A DNA stretch of 57,094 bases, taken from the NCBI GenBank assembly GCA_013138735.1, contig WTCE01000043.1:1-57094 (forward strand), in the 5' to 3' direction. Made by a program: the position numbers and the translations under genes. Of this stretch, positions 1 to 7,800 are shown in pieces (the first letter of the stretch is position 1; each line of letters opens with the position of its first letter). The notes below the pieces were generated by a model. It made no database searches and was not told the DNA's origin. It was given only the letters and a program-made list of their open reading frames with translations. Source of the stretch: Crocinitomix sp. (GTDB taxonomy: Bacteria; Bacteroidota; Bacteroidia; Flavobacteriales_D; Crocinitomicaceae).

Positions 1-1
1 G

Positions 2-523
2 AATAATGAGGGTATAGATCAGTTGCAAAACGCAATTGATCAAATTAATAACAATCCAGACAGCAGACGTATAATGATTTCTGCTTGGAACCCAAGCGTA
101 ATGCCAGACACTTCGGTTTCATTCGAAGAAAATGTGGCCAATAACAAAGCAGCATTACCACCATGTCATGCCTTTTTTCAATTTTATGTGGCAGACGGCA
201 AGCTTTCTTGTCAGCTCTATCAGCGCAGTGCTGATGTGTTTTTGGGCGTTCCTTTTAATATTGCGTCTTATGCTTTATTAACTATGATGGTGGCACAGGT
301 TTGCAATTTGGAACCCGGTGATTTTATTCACTCATTTGGAGATGTACATGTTTATAATAATTTGCGCGAACAGGTAGACTTGCAGTTGAGCAGAGATCCT
401 AAACCGTTGCCCACAATGAAAATGAACCCTGGTATTCAATCCATCTTTGATTTTAAATTTGAAGATTTTACTTTAGTAAATTATGAATATCACCCTCTTA
501 TTAAGGGGATTGTTTCAGTATAA
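2..523 (+). CDS. thyA: Thymidylate synthase, 3' part
   Basis: Converts dUMP to dTMP with methylene-tetrahydrofolate in the cytoplasm. The reading frame is open to the left edge from base 2, so the N-terminal part lies outside the window; the TTG at 23 is internal. The catalytic cysteine sits in the motif [12 protein letters not shown] (Cys codon 164-166), followed by the dUMP-binding stretch [20 protein letters not shown] and the HVYNN segment, all conserved in ThyA. The C-terminus ends in a hydrophobic GIVSV tail where the family normally closes the active site. Dihydrofolate reductase follows 10 bases later and recycles the dihydrofolate that this enzyme makes, so the two are probably co-transcribed. 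Assignment is secure; only the 5' end is missing. Confidence 0.97.
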   Translation, partial: NNEGIDQLQNAIDQINNNPDSRRIMISAWNPSVMPDTSVSFEENVANNKAALPPCHAFFQFYVADGKLSCQLYQRSADVFLGVPFNIASYALLTMMVAQVCNLEPGDFIHSFGDVHVYNNLREQVDLQLSRDPKPLPTMKMNPGIQSIFDFKFEDFTLVNYEYHPLIKGIVSV

Positions 524-533
524 AATCATTTAA

Positions 534-1052
534 ATGAAAGTTAAACTCATAGTTGCAAAGGCTCAAAATGATGTTATTGGAAAAGACAATGACTTAATCT
601 GGCATTTGCCTGCAGACATGCGTTTTTTTACGCAAAGCACAAAGGGCCATGTCGTAATAATGGGTCGGCGAAATTGGGATTCTATTCCGCTAAAATATCG
701 CCCACTTTCAAACAGAATTAATGTAGTAATTACGAGAAGCAAAACGTTTTCTCATCCAGACTGTGTTGTATTTAATTCAGTTGAGGCTGCATTAGATCAT
801 TATAAAAGTCATGCCGCTACGGCAGAAGATAGAGATCTTTTCATTATTGGTGGCGGGCAAATTTATGCCTATTGCATGGAAAATGATTTATTGGATGAAA
901 TGTACGTCACTTATATTGATAAAAGCTTTGAGGGAGACACTCATTTCCCAGCAATTGATGAGACCAAGTGGAATAAAGAGTGCATAATGCAACATCCGAT
1001 TGATGAAAAAAATAAATATGCATTCGAAGTCTATAAATTCACAAAACCATAG
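534..1052 (+). CDS. folA: Dihydrofolate reductase
   Basis: NADPH-dependent reduction of dihydrofolate to tetrahydrofolate. The 172-residue protein has the standard chromosomal DHFR layout: N-terminal VAKAQNDVIGKDNDLIWHLPADMRFF with the substrate-contacting acidic residue in PADM, the NADPH-binding MGRRNWDSIP segment, and the IIGGGQIY motif near residue 108. Length is normal for the family. The start ATG lies 10 bases after the thyA stop, and topB starts 22 bases after this gene, which suggests a thyA-folA-topB transcription unit. No damage is seen. Confidence 0.97.
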   Translation: MKVKLIVAKAQNDVIGKDNDLIWHLPADMRFFTQSTKGHVVIMGRRNWDSIPLKYRPLSNRINVVITRSKTFSHPDCVVFNSVEAALDHYKSHAATAEDRDLFIIGGGQIYAYCMENDLLDEMYVTYIDKSFEGDTHFPAIDETKWNKECIMQHPIDEKNKYAFEVYKFTKP

Positions 1053-1074
1053 AATTAAATTCCGTTTATAAAGC

Positions 1075-3189
1075 ATGAAACTTTGTATTGCCGAGAAACC
1101 CAGTGTTGCACGAGAAATTGCTGCAATTTTAGGAGCCAAACTAAAAAAGAATGGCTATTTCGAAGGCAACGGCTATTGGGTTTCCTGGACTTACGGACAT
1201 TTATGTACGCTAAAGGAACCGCATGACTATACAGGAATGTGGAAATGGTGGAATTTAGCCACTTTACCCATGATTCCTTCCACTTTTGGGATTAAACTAA
1301 CTGAAAGTGCAAGTGCTCAAAAGCAGTTCAAAGTAATTGAAAGTTTAGTGCAACGCTGCGACGAGGTGATAAACTGTGGTGATGCTGGCCAAGAGGGAGA
1401 ACTCATTCAACAATGGGTTTTATTGAAAGCAAAAAACACAAAACCCATTAAACGTTTGTGGATTTCTTCCTTAACTGAAGAGGCCATTCGTGAAGGTTTT
1501 GGAAACCTAAAAGATGGAGACGATTTTTTAAACTTATATGCCGCTGGTAGTTCAAGGGCTGTTGGAGATTGGTTATTAGGAATGAATGCCACCCGTTTGT
1601 ATACGCTTAAATACGGCCAAAACAAACAAGTGCTTTCTATTGGCCGTGTACAAACGCCAACATTGGCCATGATTGTGGAGCGCCAAAAAACCATAGAAAG
1701 TTTTAAATCAGCTAAATATTGGGAACTAAAAACAACCTATAGAGACGTTCAGTTTTCGGCAACAATAGGTAAACTTAACGACAAAGAAAAAGCCGATAAA
1801 GCAATTGCCTATGTGAAAGGTAAAGCGTTTCACATCAAAGAATACACGCAAAAAGAAGGGAAAGAATCTCCTCCTCGTTTATTTGATTTAACATCAATAC
1901 AAGTAGAAGGCAATAATCGTTTTGCTTACTCGGCAGACCAAACTTTAAAATTGGTTCAAAGCTTGTACGAGAAAAAATTAGTTACTTATCCGCGTGTTGA
2001 TACTACTTTTTTATCGGAAGATATCCACCCAAAAGTTCCTAAAATTTTGCAAGGATTAAACTTTTATTCGCAATTAACGGCACCCTTATTAGACAAGCCT
2101 ATTCCAAAATCTAAAAAGGTTTTTAATGACAATAAAGTAACAGATCACCACGCAATTATTCCGACAGGAGTTCGGCCTTCAGGCATTAATCCTGATGAGC
2201 AAAAAATATATGCTGTGATCACCAAACGCTTTATTGCAGCGTTCTATCCAGATTGTATTGTTTCGAATACAACCGTAATTGGCAATGTAGAAAAGGTGGA
2301 GTTTAAAGCAACTGGTAAACAAATTTTGAAACCCGGTTGGCGTGAGGTTTTTGCTAATGAGAAATCATCCTCCGCTAAAGCTTCGGATGATAAGGAGGCT
2401 ATTATGCCCTCTTTTACTGAAGGAGAACATGGGCCACATGAACCAGAAGTTCAGGAAAAAGAAACGCGTCCACCAAAATATTTTACAGAAGCTACATTAT
2501 TACGTGGTATGGAATCTGCAGGTAAAAATGTAGACGACGACGACCTGCGTGAAGCCATGAAAGAAAACGGGATTGGTCGTCCCTCAACTCGGGCAAATAT
2601 TATTGAAACGCTTTTTAGAAGAAAATACCTCGAAAAGAGAAAGAAAAACATTCATGCTACAGCCACGGGCGTTGGGTTAATAGACGTCATCCAATCCGAC
2701 CTACTTAAATCAGCTGAGTTGACAGGTCAATGGGAATATAAATTGCGTTTAATTGAGAACGGTGAATATGACGTAAAACTATTCCGCAAAGAGCTGATTC
2801 AAATGGTAGTTGATTTGACCAATGAGGTGATGCAAGCCAAGGACAAAACAATTGCCTTGCATGATGAAACCAAAGCAAAGGCGCCACCAAAAGAAAAGGT
2901 TAAAGCAAAAAAGAAGACCTTAGCAGAGTTAAACTGTCCTAAATGCGGTAATGGTTCCTTAATGAAGGGAAAGAAAGCCTACGGCTGCTCTAACCACAAA
3001 TCAGGCTGTGATTTCTTAGTTCCTTTTGTAATGATGGGTAAAAAGTTAACGGAGAAACAAATTATAGATCTCATCTCAAAAAAGAAAACAACTATTATTA
3101 AAGGTTTTTATCGCGCAGGAACAGATCAAAAACTGAATGGAAGACTGACCTTGACGGATGACTTTAATTTAGGATTTGAAGAAGGTTAA
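1075..3189 (+). CDS. topB: DNA topoisomerase III
   Basis: Type IA topoisomerase of 704 residues that cuts and rejoins single strands to separate intertwined DNA. It starts with the Toprim domain (KLCIAEKPSVAREIAAILGA; acidic DAGQEGE near residue 104), then the SIGRVQTPTLAMIV core motif near 205, and the active-site tyrosine in VTYPRVDTTFL near residue 304. The DNA-binding segment NGIGRPSTRANIIETLF is near 500. A four-cysteine zinc-finger-like region (CPKCGNG...GCSNHKSGCDF) lies near residue 620. The linker at residues 430-440 carries the low-complexity insert SSSAKASDDKE, encoded by a palindromic DNA segment (separate entry). topB is often carried on mobile elements in Bacteroidota, but here it sits behind thyA-folA with no mobility genes beside it. 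Confidence 0.95.
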   Translation: MKLCIAEKPSVAREIAAILGAKLKKNGYFEGNGYWVSWTYGHLCTLKEPHDYTGMWKWWNLATLPMIPSTFGIKLTESASAQKQFKVIESLVQRCDEVINCGDAGQEGELIQQWVLLKAKNTKPIKRLWISSLTEEAIREGFGNLKDGDDFLNLYAAGSSRAVGDWLLGMNATRLYTLKYGQNKQVLSIGRVQTPTLAMIVERQKTIESFKSAKYWELKTTYRDVQFSATIGKLNDKEKADKAIAYVKGKAFHIKEYTQKEGKESPPRLFDLTSIQVEGNNRFAYSADQTLKLVQSLYEKKLVTYPRVDTTFLSEDIHPKVPKILQGLNFYSQLTAPLLDKPIPKSKKVFNDNKVTDHHAIIPTGVRPSGINPDEQKIYAVITKRFIAAFYPDCIVSNTTVIGNVEKVEFKATGKQILKPGWREVFANEKSSSAKASDDKEAIMPSFTEGEHGPHEPEVQEKETRPPKYFTEATLLRGMESAGKNVDDDDLREAMKENGIGRPSTRANIIETLFRRKYLEKRKKNIHATATGVGLIDVIQSDLLKSAELTGQWEYKLRLIENGEYDVKLFRKELIQMVVDLTNEVMQAKDKTIALHDETKAKAPPKEKVKAKKKTLAELNCPKCGNGSLMKGKKAYGCSNHKSGCDFLVPFVMMGKKLTEKQIIDLISKKKTTIIKGFYRAGTDQKLNGRLTLTDDFNLGFEEG
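2365..2390. repeat. Palindromic insert inside topB
   Basis: Within the topB reading frame the DNA holds TCATCC-TCCG, then an unpaired centre containing the HindIII-like core AAGCTT, then CGGATGA, an imperfect inverted repeat. It encodes the serine/alanine-rich SSSAKASDDKE in a variable linker between conserved blocks, so it can be read through without breaking the protein. It looks like an in-frame palindromic element rather than family sequence. Only one copy was noticed in the window. Confidence 0.45.
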
Positions 3190-3227
3190 ACTACCTATGA
3201 AGCGTGGAAATAAACCACCAACACAGC

Positions 3228-3977
3228 TTACCTTACACAATTCGTAACATTTGCTCCACCACCACCAATTGTTACCCTAAAATAGGTAAAAACAGGATTA
3301 AAATAAGCTGGCCCTACACCAACATCACTCCAACCATTTACTGCCAAGGCAAAATTGCATCCAAGATCAACCCCCAACATTAAGCCACTTACTTTACTTA
3401 ACTCACCATCTGCTCTACATTCTTCTCGTGATTTAGAGGTCATAACAAATTTCTTATAACTCACCCCCATTTCATACGTTGCGCCACTGATAGAATAGGT
3501 TTTACTCTCTCCCTCAAGTAAAGGCTTATATCGATCGAAAAAAATAGAGTCCGATCCCTTATTTGTAATATCATATGCGTAGCCACCAGCACCCATACCA
3601 CCATAAGCATACATTAGCGATAGGTTTTTATTCCAAAAAATATATCCAATATTAAACTTGCCTGCCCAACTCGTTGGACTCAACACCGCCCTCTCATTCG
3701 AAACTTTAGGAAAATTAACTCCAAAACCACCACCACCAATAATCACTTTTTCTCCCAAAATGCCATATCCCTCTCCACCTGACAAAACGCCAACAGATCG
3801 TATTTCTATAGGACCCAACACATCAGCACTACTCATATAACTGCCAATTTTTCCTATGTTTGAAAAAACAGGACCACTGGAAAAATGACCAAAGCCTCCC
3901 GATACAATTTGATCCTGTGCTTGTGCCTGAAAGATTCCTAAACACATAAAGCCAATAAAAACTATTTTCTTTTTCAT
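3228..3977 (-). CDS. Secreted hypothetical protein, Gly-rich, possible beta-barrel
   Basis: I do not recognise a family. From the ATG at 3977 (6 codons inside the longest frame) the product is 249 residues and opens with a classic signal peptide, MKKKIVFIGFMCLGIFQAQAQ, with probable cleavage after AQA. The mature part is rich in glycine and alternating aromatic residues (for example GGFGHFSSGPVFSNIGKIGSY and YAYGGMGAGGYAYDI), as in outer-membrane or surface beta-structured proteins, and ends in TIGGGGANVTNCVR. Two cysteines near residue 190 and the C-terminus could be disulfide-bonded. It reads convergently towards topB, 38 bases away. No operon partner is evident. Confidence 0.75.
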   Translation of the reverse strand: MKKKIVFIGFMCLGIFQAQAQDQIVSGGFGHFSSGPVFSNIGKIGSYMSSADVLGPIEIRSVGVLSGGEGYGILGEKVIIGGGGFGVNFPKVSNERAVLSPTSWAGKFNIGYIFWNKNLSLMYAYGGMGAGGYAYDITNKGSDSIFFDRYKPLLEGESKTYSISGATYEMGVSYKKFVMTSKSREECRADGELSKVSGLMLGVDLGCNFALAVNGWSDVGVGPAYFNPVFTYFRVTIGGGGANVTNCVR

Positions 3978-4243
3978 AGTTGCTTTGTTAAACATTACTA
4001 TGAAGTTAGATAAAACAGCCTCATGTTAGAATGACCTAACTTAGACGTCTTACTGATTTGAATCATGTACACTTTATCCACCAATTAACCCCAAGTATTT
4101 ACAAAGGACTAATTGAACAATTTTAAAGTATTTCCAACATGAAATTCGAATTATTACCGGGGCAGATTAGAGGAACCAAAGAGGAAATAAATATCGTTAG
4201 ATTATTAAACAACGCTACGTTATTTACATCTGCTAAAATATAC

Positions 4244-4774
4244 TTACCATTTCCAATCCAAATCTGTTTGAATGGGTATTTTCAGAGCATGCATTTGTCT
4301 TTTTAAAGTAGCCACATCATTCATTTCATAAATGGGAATGATTAAGGAGGCGCCTCCCTTCATTTCAATAAAGAAATGTCTTTTTGTTTCAATAAACATA
4401 TCCAATTCCGAAGCTTTAATTTGACCTTCTCCAGTTGAGTTTACGAGATGAAGCGTTTTACCTTTCACCTCCAATGTTTCAGATCTTCCGAATAAGTTTT
4501 TATAATTACGGCGAATGTATTTTGTGTAATGTACTTTTTGTCTCCACTTAAAATACCAGGGATAAAAAAGGAAAAACACAACCGTTGTTAAGCCAAAATA
4601 GGCCGTCATTCCCCAGTTTTTATCATAAATAAAATAACAAGCTAGGATGAGAGAACAGAGCGTTATAAAATAACGCCCATTCCGCTGCTTCTTTTCAAAC
4701 CGCACCGATTTTGTAGCTATATACAGCTGAAAATCGAGGTAGTCTTGCTCCTGAATTTTGTATTCAAATTTCAT
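4244..4774 (-). CDS. YcxB-like membrane protein
   Basis: A 176-residue protein with two membrane segments near residues 35-75 (YFITLCSLILACYFIYD and MTAYFGLTTVVFFLFYPWYF), flanked by an N-terminal strand-rich part and a C-terminal domain (GRSETLEVKGKTLHLVNSTGEGQIKASELDMF...), the layout of YcxB-like proteins. Their function is unknown. The start at 4774 is chosen because a -7 promoter element TACATTTG (minus strand, 4780-4787) ends five bases upstream, so the message would begin at or next to this ATG; the longer open frame upstream would lie outside the transcript. This may be a leaderless gene. Confidence 0.7.
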   Translation of the reverse strand: MKFEYKIQEQDYLDFQLYIATKSVRFEKKQRNGRYFITLCSLILACYFIYDKNWGMTAYFGLTTVVFFLFYPWYFKWRQKVHYTKYIRRNYKNLFGRSETLEVKGKTLHLVNSTGEGQIKASELDMFIETKRHFFIEMKGGASLIIPIYEMNDVATLKRQMHALKIPIQTDLDWKW

Positions 4775-4779
4775 GTGGG

Positions 4780-4787
4780 CAAATGTA
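4780..4787 (-). promoter_or_regulatory. TAnnTTTG -7 promoter element, near-leaderless
   Basis: TACATTTG on the minus strand matches the Bacteroidota sigma-ABfr -7 consensus TAnnTTTG. It ends only five bases before the ATG at 4774, so the transcript would start at about the start codon. A convincing -33 TTG was not identified. Confidence 0.5.
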
Positions 4788-4926
4788 CATGAAGTTTTTA
4801 AAACACATCTAATGTTATTCACTATCAAAACGAAAACGTTTAAATCGATTTCATGTCTTTCAAGAATACTCTTAAAATATTTAAAAATCAAAAATGTGCC
4901 TATTGATTTGGAAAGACATCATGAGT

Positions 4927-5712
4927 TTAAAACGAGTAGCCTATTTTTAAGTCAAATTGGTAGAACGCTTTAGTATTCTTTTCTGTTGAATCCCAAAACT
5001 CATAATCAGCACTATAAGGTCTATACTCTAAACGTGGCAAACCCATATTAATTCCTAGTCTTGCTCGAAAATCTGAATAATATTTTCCATAATTAAACCT
5101 ATGACCAACATTTGTCCCCATTGAAAAATACGTCTTTTTCATTAATACCAAATCAAACTCATCTCTCACTGGTTCATAATTCGTTACTGTGGTATAGCTA
5201 ATAAGAACGTCATTCTTATAGTCATAACCTATACCATGACTAGTGATTGTAGTAGAATCCCAATGATTGCTCTCTTTTTCAAAAACGAGAGCATCAATAT
5301 GTAAAAACCCTCCTATTAATAGGTTGTTTTTCTTTTCGTCGAACAGTATTTTGCCAAGATGAAAACGTGTGCCCAAATAACCATAGTTAACCTGACAAGC
5401 TAATTGCTTTCTAGAACTACTTCCTGTATCATAATGACCTCCATAAATGTTGAAATACTGCGTGCTTTTAAGGTCTAATTCTTTCTGGTGAAACTGAAAC
5501 TCTACTCCAAACAAGTGATTATCAAATCGTTTGTCGACAGAAAAGGCATAGCCAAAATAACTATCTGGATCATCTTTATAAACGGGCTCTTTGTCCACGT
5601 TTTTTCTAAGCGTTAAATCATTCCGATAAAAAACACCCGCAGACAAATCAACTTGACTAAATCCTAATTGATTAACAAATGAGCATGTAAATAGTAACAA
5701 GAAATATTTCAT
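4927..5712 (-). CDS. Secreted hypothetical protein, outer-membrane barrel type
   Basis: Unrecognised 261-residue protein. It has a signal peptide (MKYFLLLFTCSFVNQLGFSQ, cleavage likely before VDLSAG) followed by alternating polar/hydrophobic strands such as DLSAGVFYRNDLTL, HLFGVEFQFHQKEL and FYQFDLKIGYSF at the C-terminus. A terminal strand ending in aromatic Phe is typical of outer-membrane beta-barrels. It lies 36 bases upstream of nothing conserved: the next leftward gene (YcxB-like) has its own promoter. Role unknown. Confidence 0.75.
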   Translation of the reverse strand: MKYFLLLFTCSFVNQLGFSQVDLSAGVFYRNDLTLRKNVDKEPVYKDDPDSYFGYAFSVDKRFDNHLFGVEFQFHQKELDLKSTQYFNIYGGHYDTGSSSRKQLACQVNYGYLGTRFHLGKILFDEKKNNLLIGGFLHIDALVFEKESNHWDSTTITSHGIGYDYKNDVLISYTTVTNYEPVRDEFDLVLMKKTYFSMGTNVGHRFNYGKYYSDFRARLGINMGLPRLEYRPYSADYEFWDSTEKNTKAFYQFDLKIGYSF

Positions 5713-5764
5713 AGCGGGTGCCCTGTTTTATCAATCACGGGAGAATTACGCTATTGGTTGGAAA

Positions 5765-6756
5765 TCAAAGTATTTGATCCTTATTTTCGAGCTGATGTTT
5801 CGCTTGGACTAAGGCATTATGCAATTTTTCCTCTAAGACCTCTTTTGGTGGCAGTTCAGTCATATATTCAGCCACCATTATTCCATCTTTTCCCATTTCT
5901 AATAGCTCAATTTGTTCGCTACTCTTTTCTGCACAAAGAATTAAGCCAATTGGCGAGTTTTCACCCTCCTGTTTTTCATGTTTGCTTAACCATTTTAAAT
6001 AGAGTTCCATTTGCCCCTTATGCATTGCTCTAAATTTTCCAAGTTTCAGTTCAACGGCAACTAGTCGCTTTAACTTTCGGTGGTAAAACAATAAATCTAA
6101 GTAGAAGTCCTCCCCATCAATAATCATTCTTTTTTGGCGTTCCACAAAAGCAAAACCTTTCCCGAGTTCTAAAACAAAGTGTTCCAATTCTTTTAGTATT
6201 GCTCCTTCCAAGTCATTTTCTAAATAACCTGGTTTAATTCCTAAAAAATCAAGAAAATACGGGTCTTTAAATGAATCTTTTACTTCTTTATCTGATTCGC
6301 ATAATTGGATTTGAGCTAACTCATTTCGTTCATAAGCCTTTCTACTTATTTGACGCCGTAGCTCTCTTTTACTCCATATTTCTTGTGATGCGTTAATAGC
6401 ATAGAAGCTTCTATTTCAATAGGAATCAAGATAATAAAATGCGACCATGTCAATTGTCGTGCCACTGGCACGACAATTTGAAAATCCGGAAACTTTTTAG
6501 CAAATTGCTGCATTCTCCGTACATTTTTTAATTCAAACTGCCTTCCAAATTCGTCAACTAATTCTTGTGATACTTCCTTTACAATTTCCTTACCATATTC
6601 TGCCCGTTGGTTTTCAAGAATATGAACGTTGATTTTATACCCTATTTGCCAATAAACGCATGTTAGTGTACTATTAACTTGAGATACAACTTGTTTTTTT
6701 CCTTGCTTGATTATTCCAGACAACTCTTGAAAGAGCTCATTATTTTCCCTTTTCAT
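5765..6756 (-). pseudogene. YhcG/DUF1016-family PDDEXK nuclease, frameshifted
   Basis: The 5' part (6756 down to about 6405) encodes the DUF1016 N-terminal helical domain, ELFQELSGIIKQGKKQVVSQVNS to ARQLTWSHFIILIPIEIEA. The 3' part encodes the PDDEXK nuclease domain with intact catalytic D and ExK residues (DLLFYHRKLKRLVAVELKLGKF). The two parts are in different frames. Reading 6408 down to 6212 in the second frame gives conserved family sequence (FYAINASQEIWSKRELRRQI... and KDPYFLDFLGIKPGYLENDLE), so one base is missing at about 6405-6408 (GCTTCTAT where GCTTTCTAT would restore frame). The downstream frame also has its own ATG at 6211. The function of this family is not firmly established. 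A sequencing error in the short T run, or phase variation, cannot be excluded. Confidence 0.85.
6452..6478. repeat. Perfect 12-bp palindrome inside the DUF1016 gene
   Basis: AATTGTCGTGCC, spacer ACT, then GGCACGACAATT: two perfect 12-base arms with a 3-base spacer. On the minus strand it encodes the conserved segment IVVPVARQL just before the TWSHF motif. A related palindrome with the same geometry lies upstream of the gene at 6879-6905. Confidence 0.8.
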
Positions 6757-7144
6757 TTTTAATAATGAATTTAATTAAGGGGTCGAAAATTTAGTGGGGT
6801 TGTGTTTATAAAACTACGAAAAATTCGTAATAAACGGGTTATTTAGATTAAAAAACGGGGATTAAGTTCGCTCATTTGAATTGTGTCGCCGCTGGCGGCA
6901 CAATTAGAAAACAGGTTTATTTATTGGTGAATCAGCGGTTTCAAAGATGCTTTTAGAAAAAACTGGAAGGTTTAAACACAACAAAACATCCTATCCAAAA
7001 TCTTAAACTAACCTATTACCCATTGATCCAGTAGCATTTTATTTCTGTTAATTACACATGCAACAACGCCTACCAATAAACGGATCTAGCGTTATACAAA
7101 TTAAAATTCTTATATTGAAAGTCTATTAACTGACACCTAATCAA
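6757..7144. other. 388-bp intergenic region with palindromes
   Basis: Spacer between the broken nuclease and the divergent two-gene unit starting at 7145. It contains a short inverted repeat TACGAA-AAA-TTCGTA (6815-6829) and the larger 6879-6905 palindrome. I see no open frame with family resemblance, no RNA gene and no clear TAnnTTTG element. Confidence 0.6.
6879..6905. repeat. Palindrome matching the one inside DUF1016
   Basis: AATTGTGTCGCC, spacer GCT, GGCGGCACAATT: 11 of 12 arm bases pair, with a 3-base spacer. It has the same arm and spacer lengths and the same outer AATTGT/ACAATT ends and inner CC-nCT-GG core as the intragenic palindrome at 6452-6478, about 430 bases away and about 120 bases upstream of the nuclease start. 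Confidence 0.75.
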
Positions 7145-7798
7145 ATGGATACTTTATTAGCAGATTATAAATTGTACTACAAAGCCCGAATGGATCGTTA
7201 CGACGGCGATCCGCAATTTGCGTACAGCTACCAATCCGAAAAGGCTTTGTTGGAGGCCATGGACAGTTGCCAAGAATTAATTGAATTCAAGGATAAAATT
7301 GGTGACCTGAACATTAAAAACGCTATTGGCTTAGTGAAAGATCAAGAAACAGCACGTCTTTCACACTACACCGCCTTGCAAGAAAATGTACGTGCATTGG
7401 CACCCACTTGGATTCTTGAAAAAATTGATACCGCGGCAGACGCAAATGACGTAGTAACAATTTCTATGGAAATGGATCAAAAAGCAAGCATTGCCATTAC
7501 TGTTGATGGATTTATGGATGTTGTTTGGAGTGATTTAATTCCTTCATTAGAAAGTTTAGAGGTGATGGAAAAAGCTGAGATACCTTCGCAATATGAGCAA
7601 AACCGACAAAGTCAAGTCCAAGATATTAAAACACAAATTAAATCCACCATTGCAGATTTGCGAAACCAAGCAAGAGACTGGGACGCAGCATGGCAATTGA
7701 ATTTGGAGTTAGTTTGGGAATTTCGACATAGAAAAAAGATTCCACTCACAGATGAAGTGCTTCAGAAAAGAATTAACGAACTTAAAAACTACCTATAG
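7145..7798 (+). CDS. Unrecognised cytoplasmic helical protein, first of pair
   Basis: I do not recognise this 217-residue protein. It has no signal peptide or membrane segment and looks mostly alpha-helical and acidic: MDTLLADYKLYYKARMDRYD at the N-terminus, a short strand-like section around residues 100-120 (VVTISMEMDQKASIAITVDGF) and a C-terminal helical section rich in charged residues. Only two bases separate its stop from the next gene's ATG at 7801, so the two are almost certainly co-transcribed and probably act together. No catalytic motif is obvious. Confidence 0.75.
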   Translation: MDTLLADYKLYYKARMDRYDGDPQFAYSYQSEKALLEAMDSCQELIEFKDKIGDLNIKNAIGLVKDQETARLSHYTALQENVRALAPTWILEKIDTAADANDVVTISMEMDQKASIAITVDGFMDVVWSDLIPSLESLEVMEKAEIPSQYEQNRQSQVQDIKTQIKSTIADLRNQARDWDAAWQLNLELVWEFRHRKKIPLTDEVLQKRINELKNYL

Positions 7799-7800
7799 TT

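Noticed and set aside
4139-4306. 55-codon open frame starting at ATG 4139 and running antisense into the YcxB-like gene
   Set aside because: It is short, overlaps the end of a better supported gene on the opposite strand and has no promoter, family resemblance or conserved motif.
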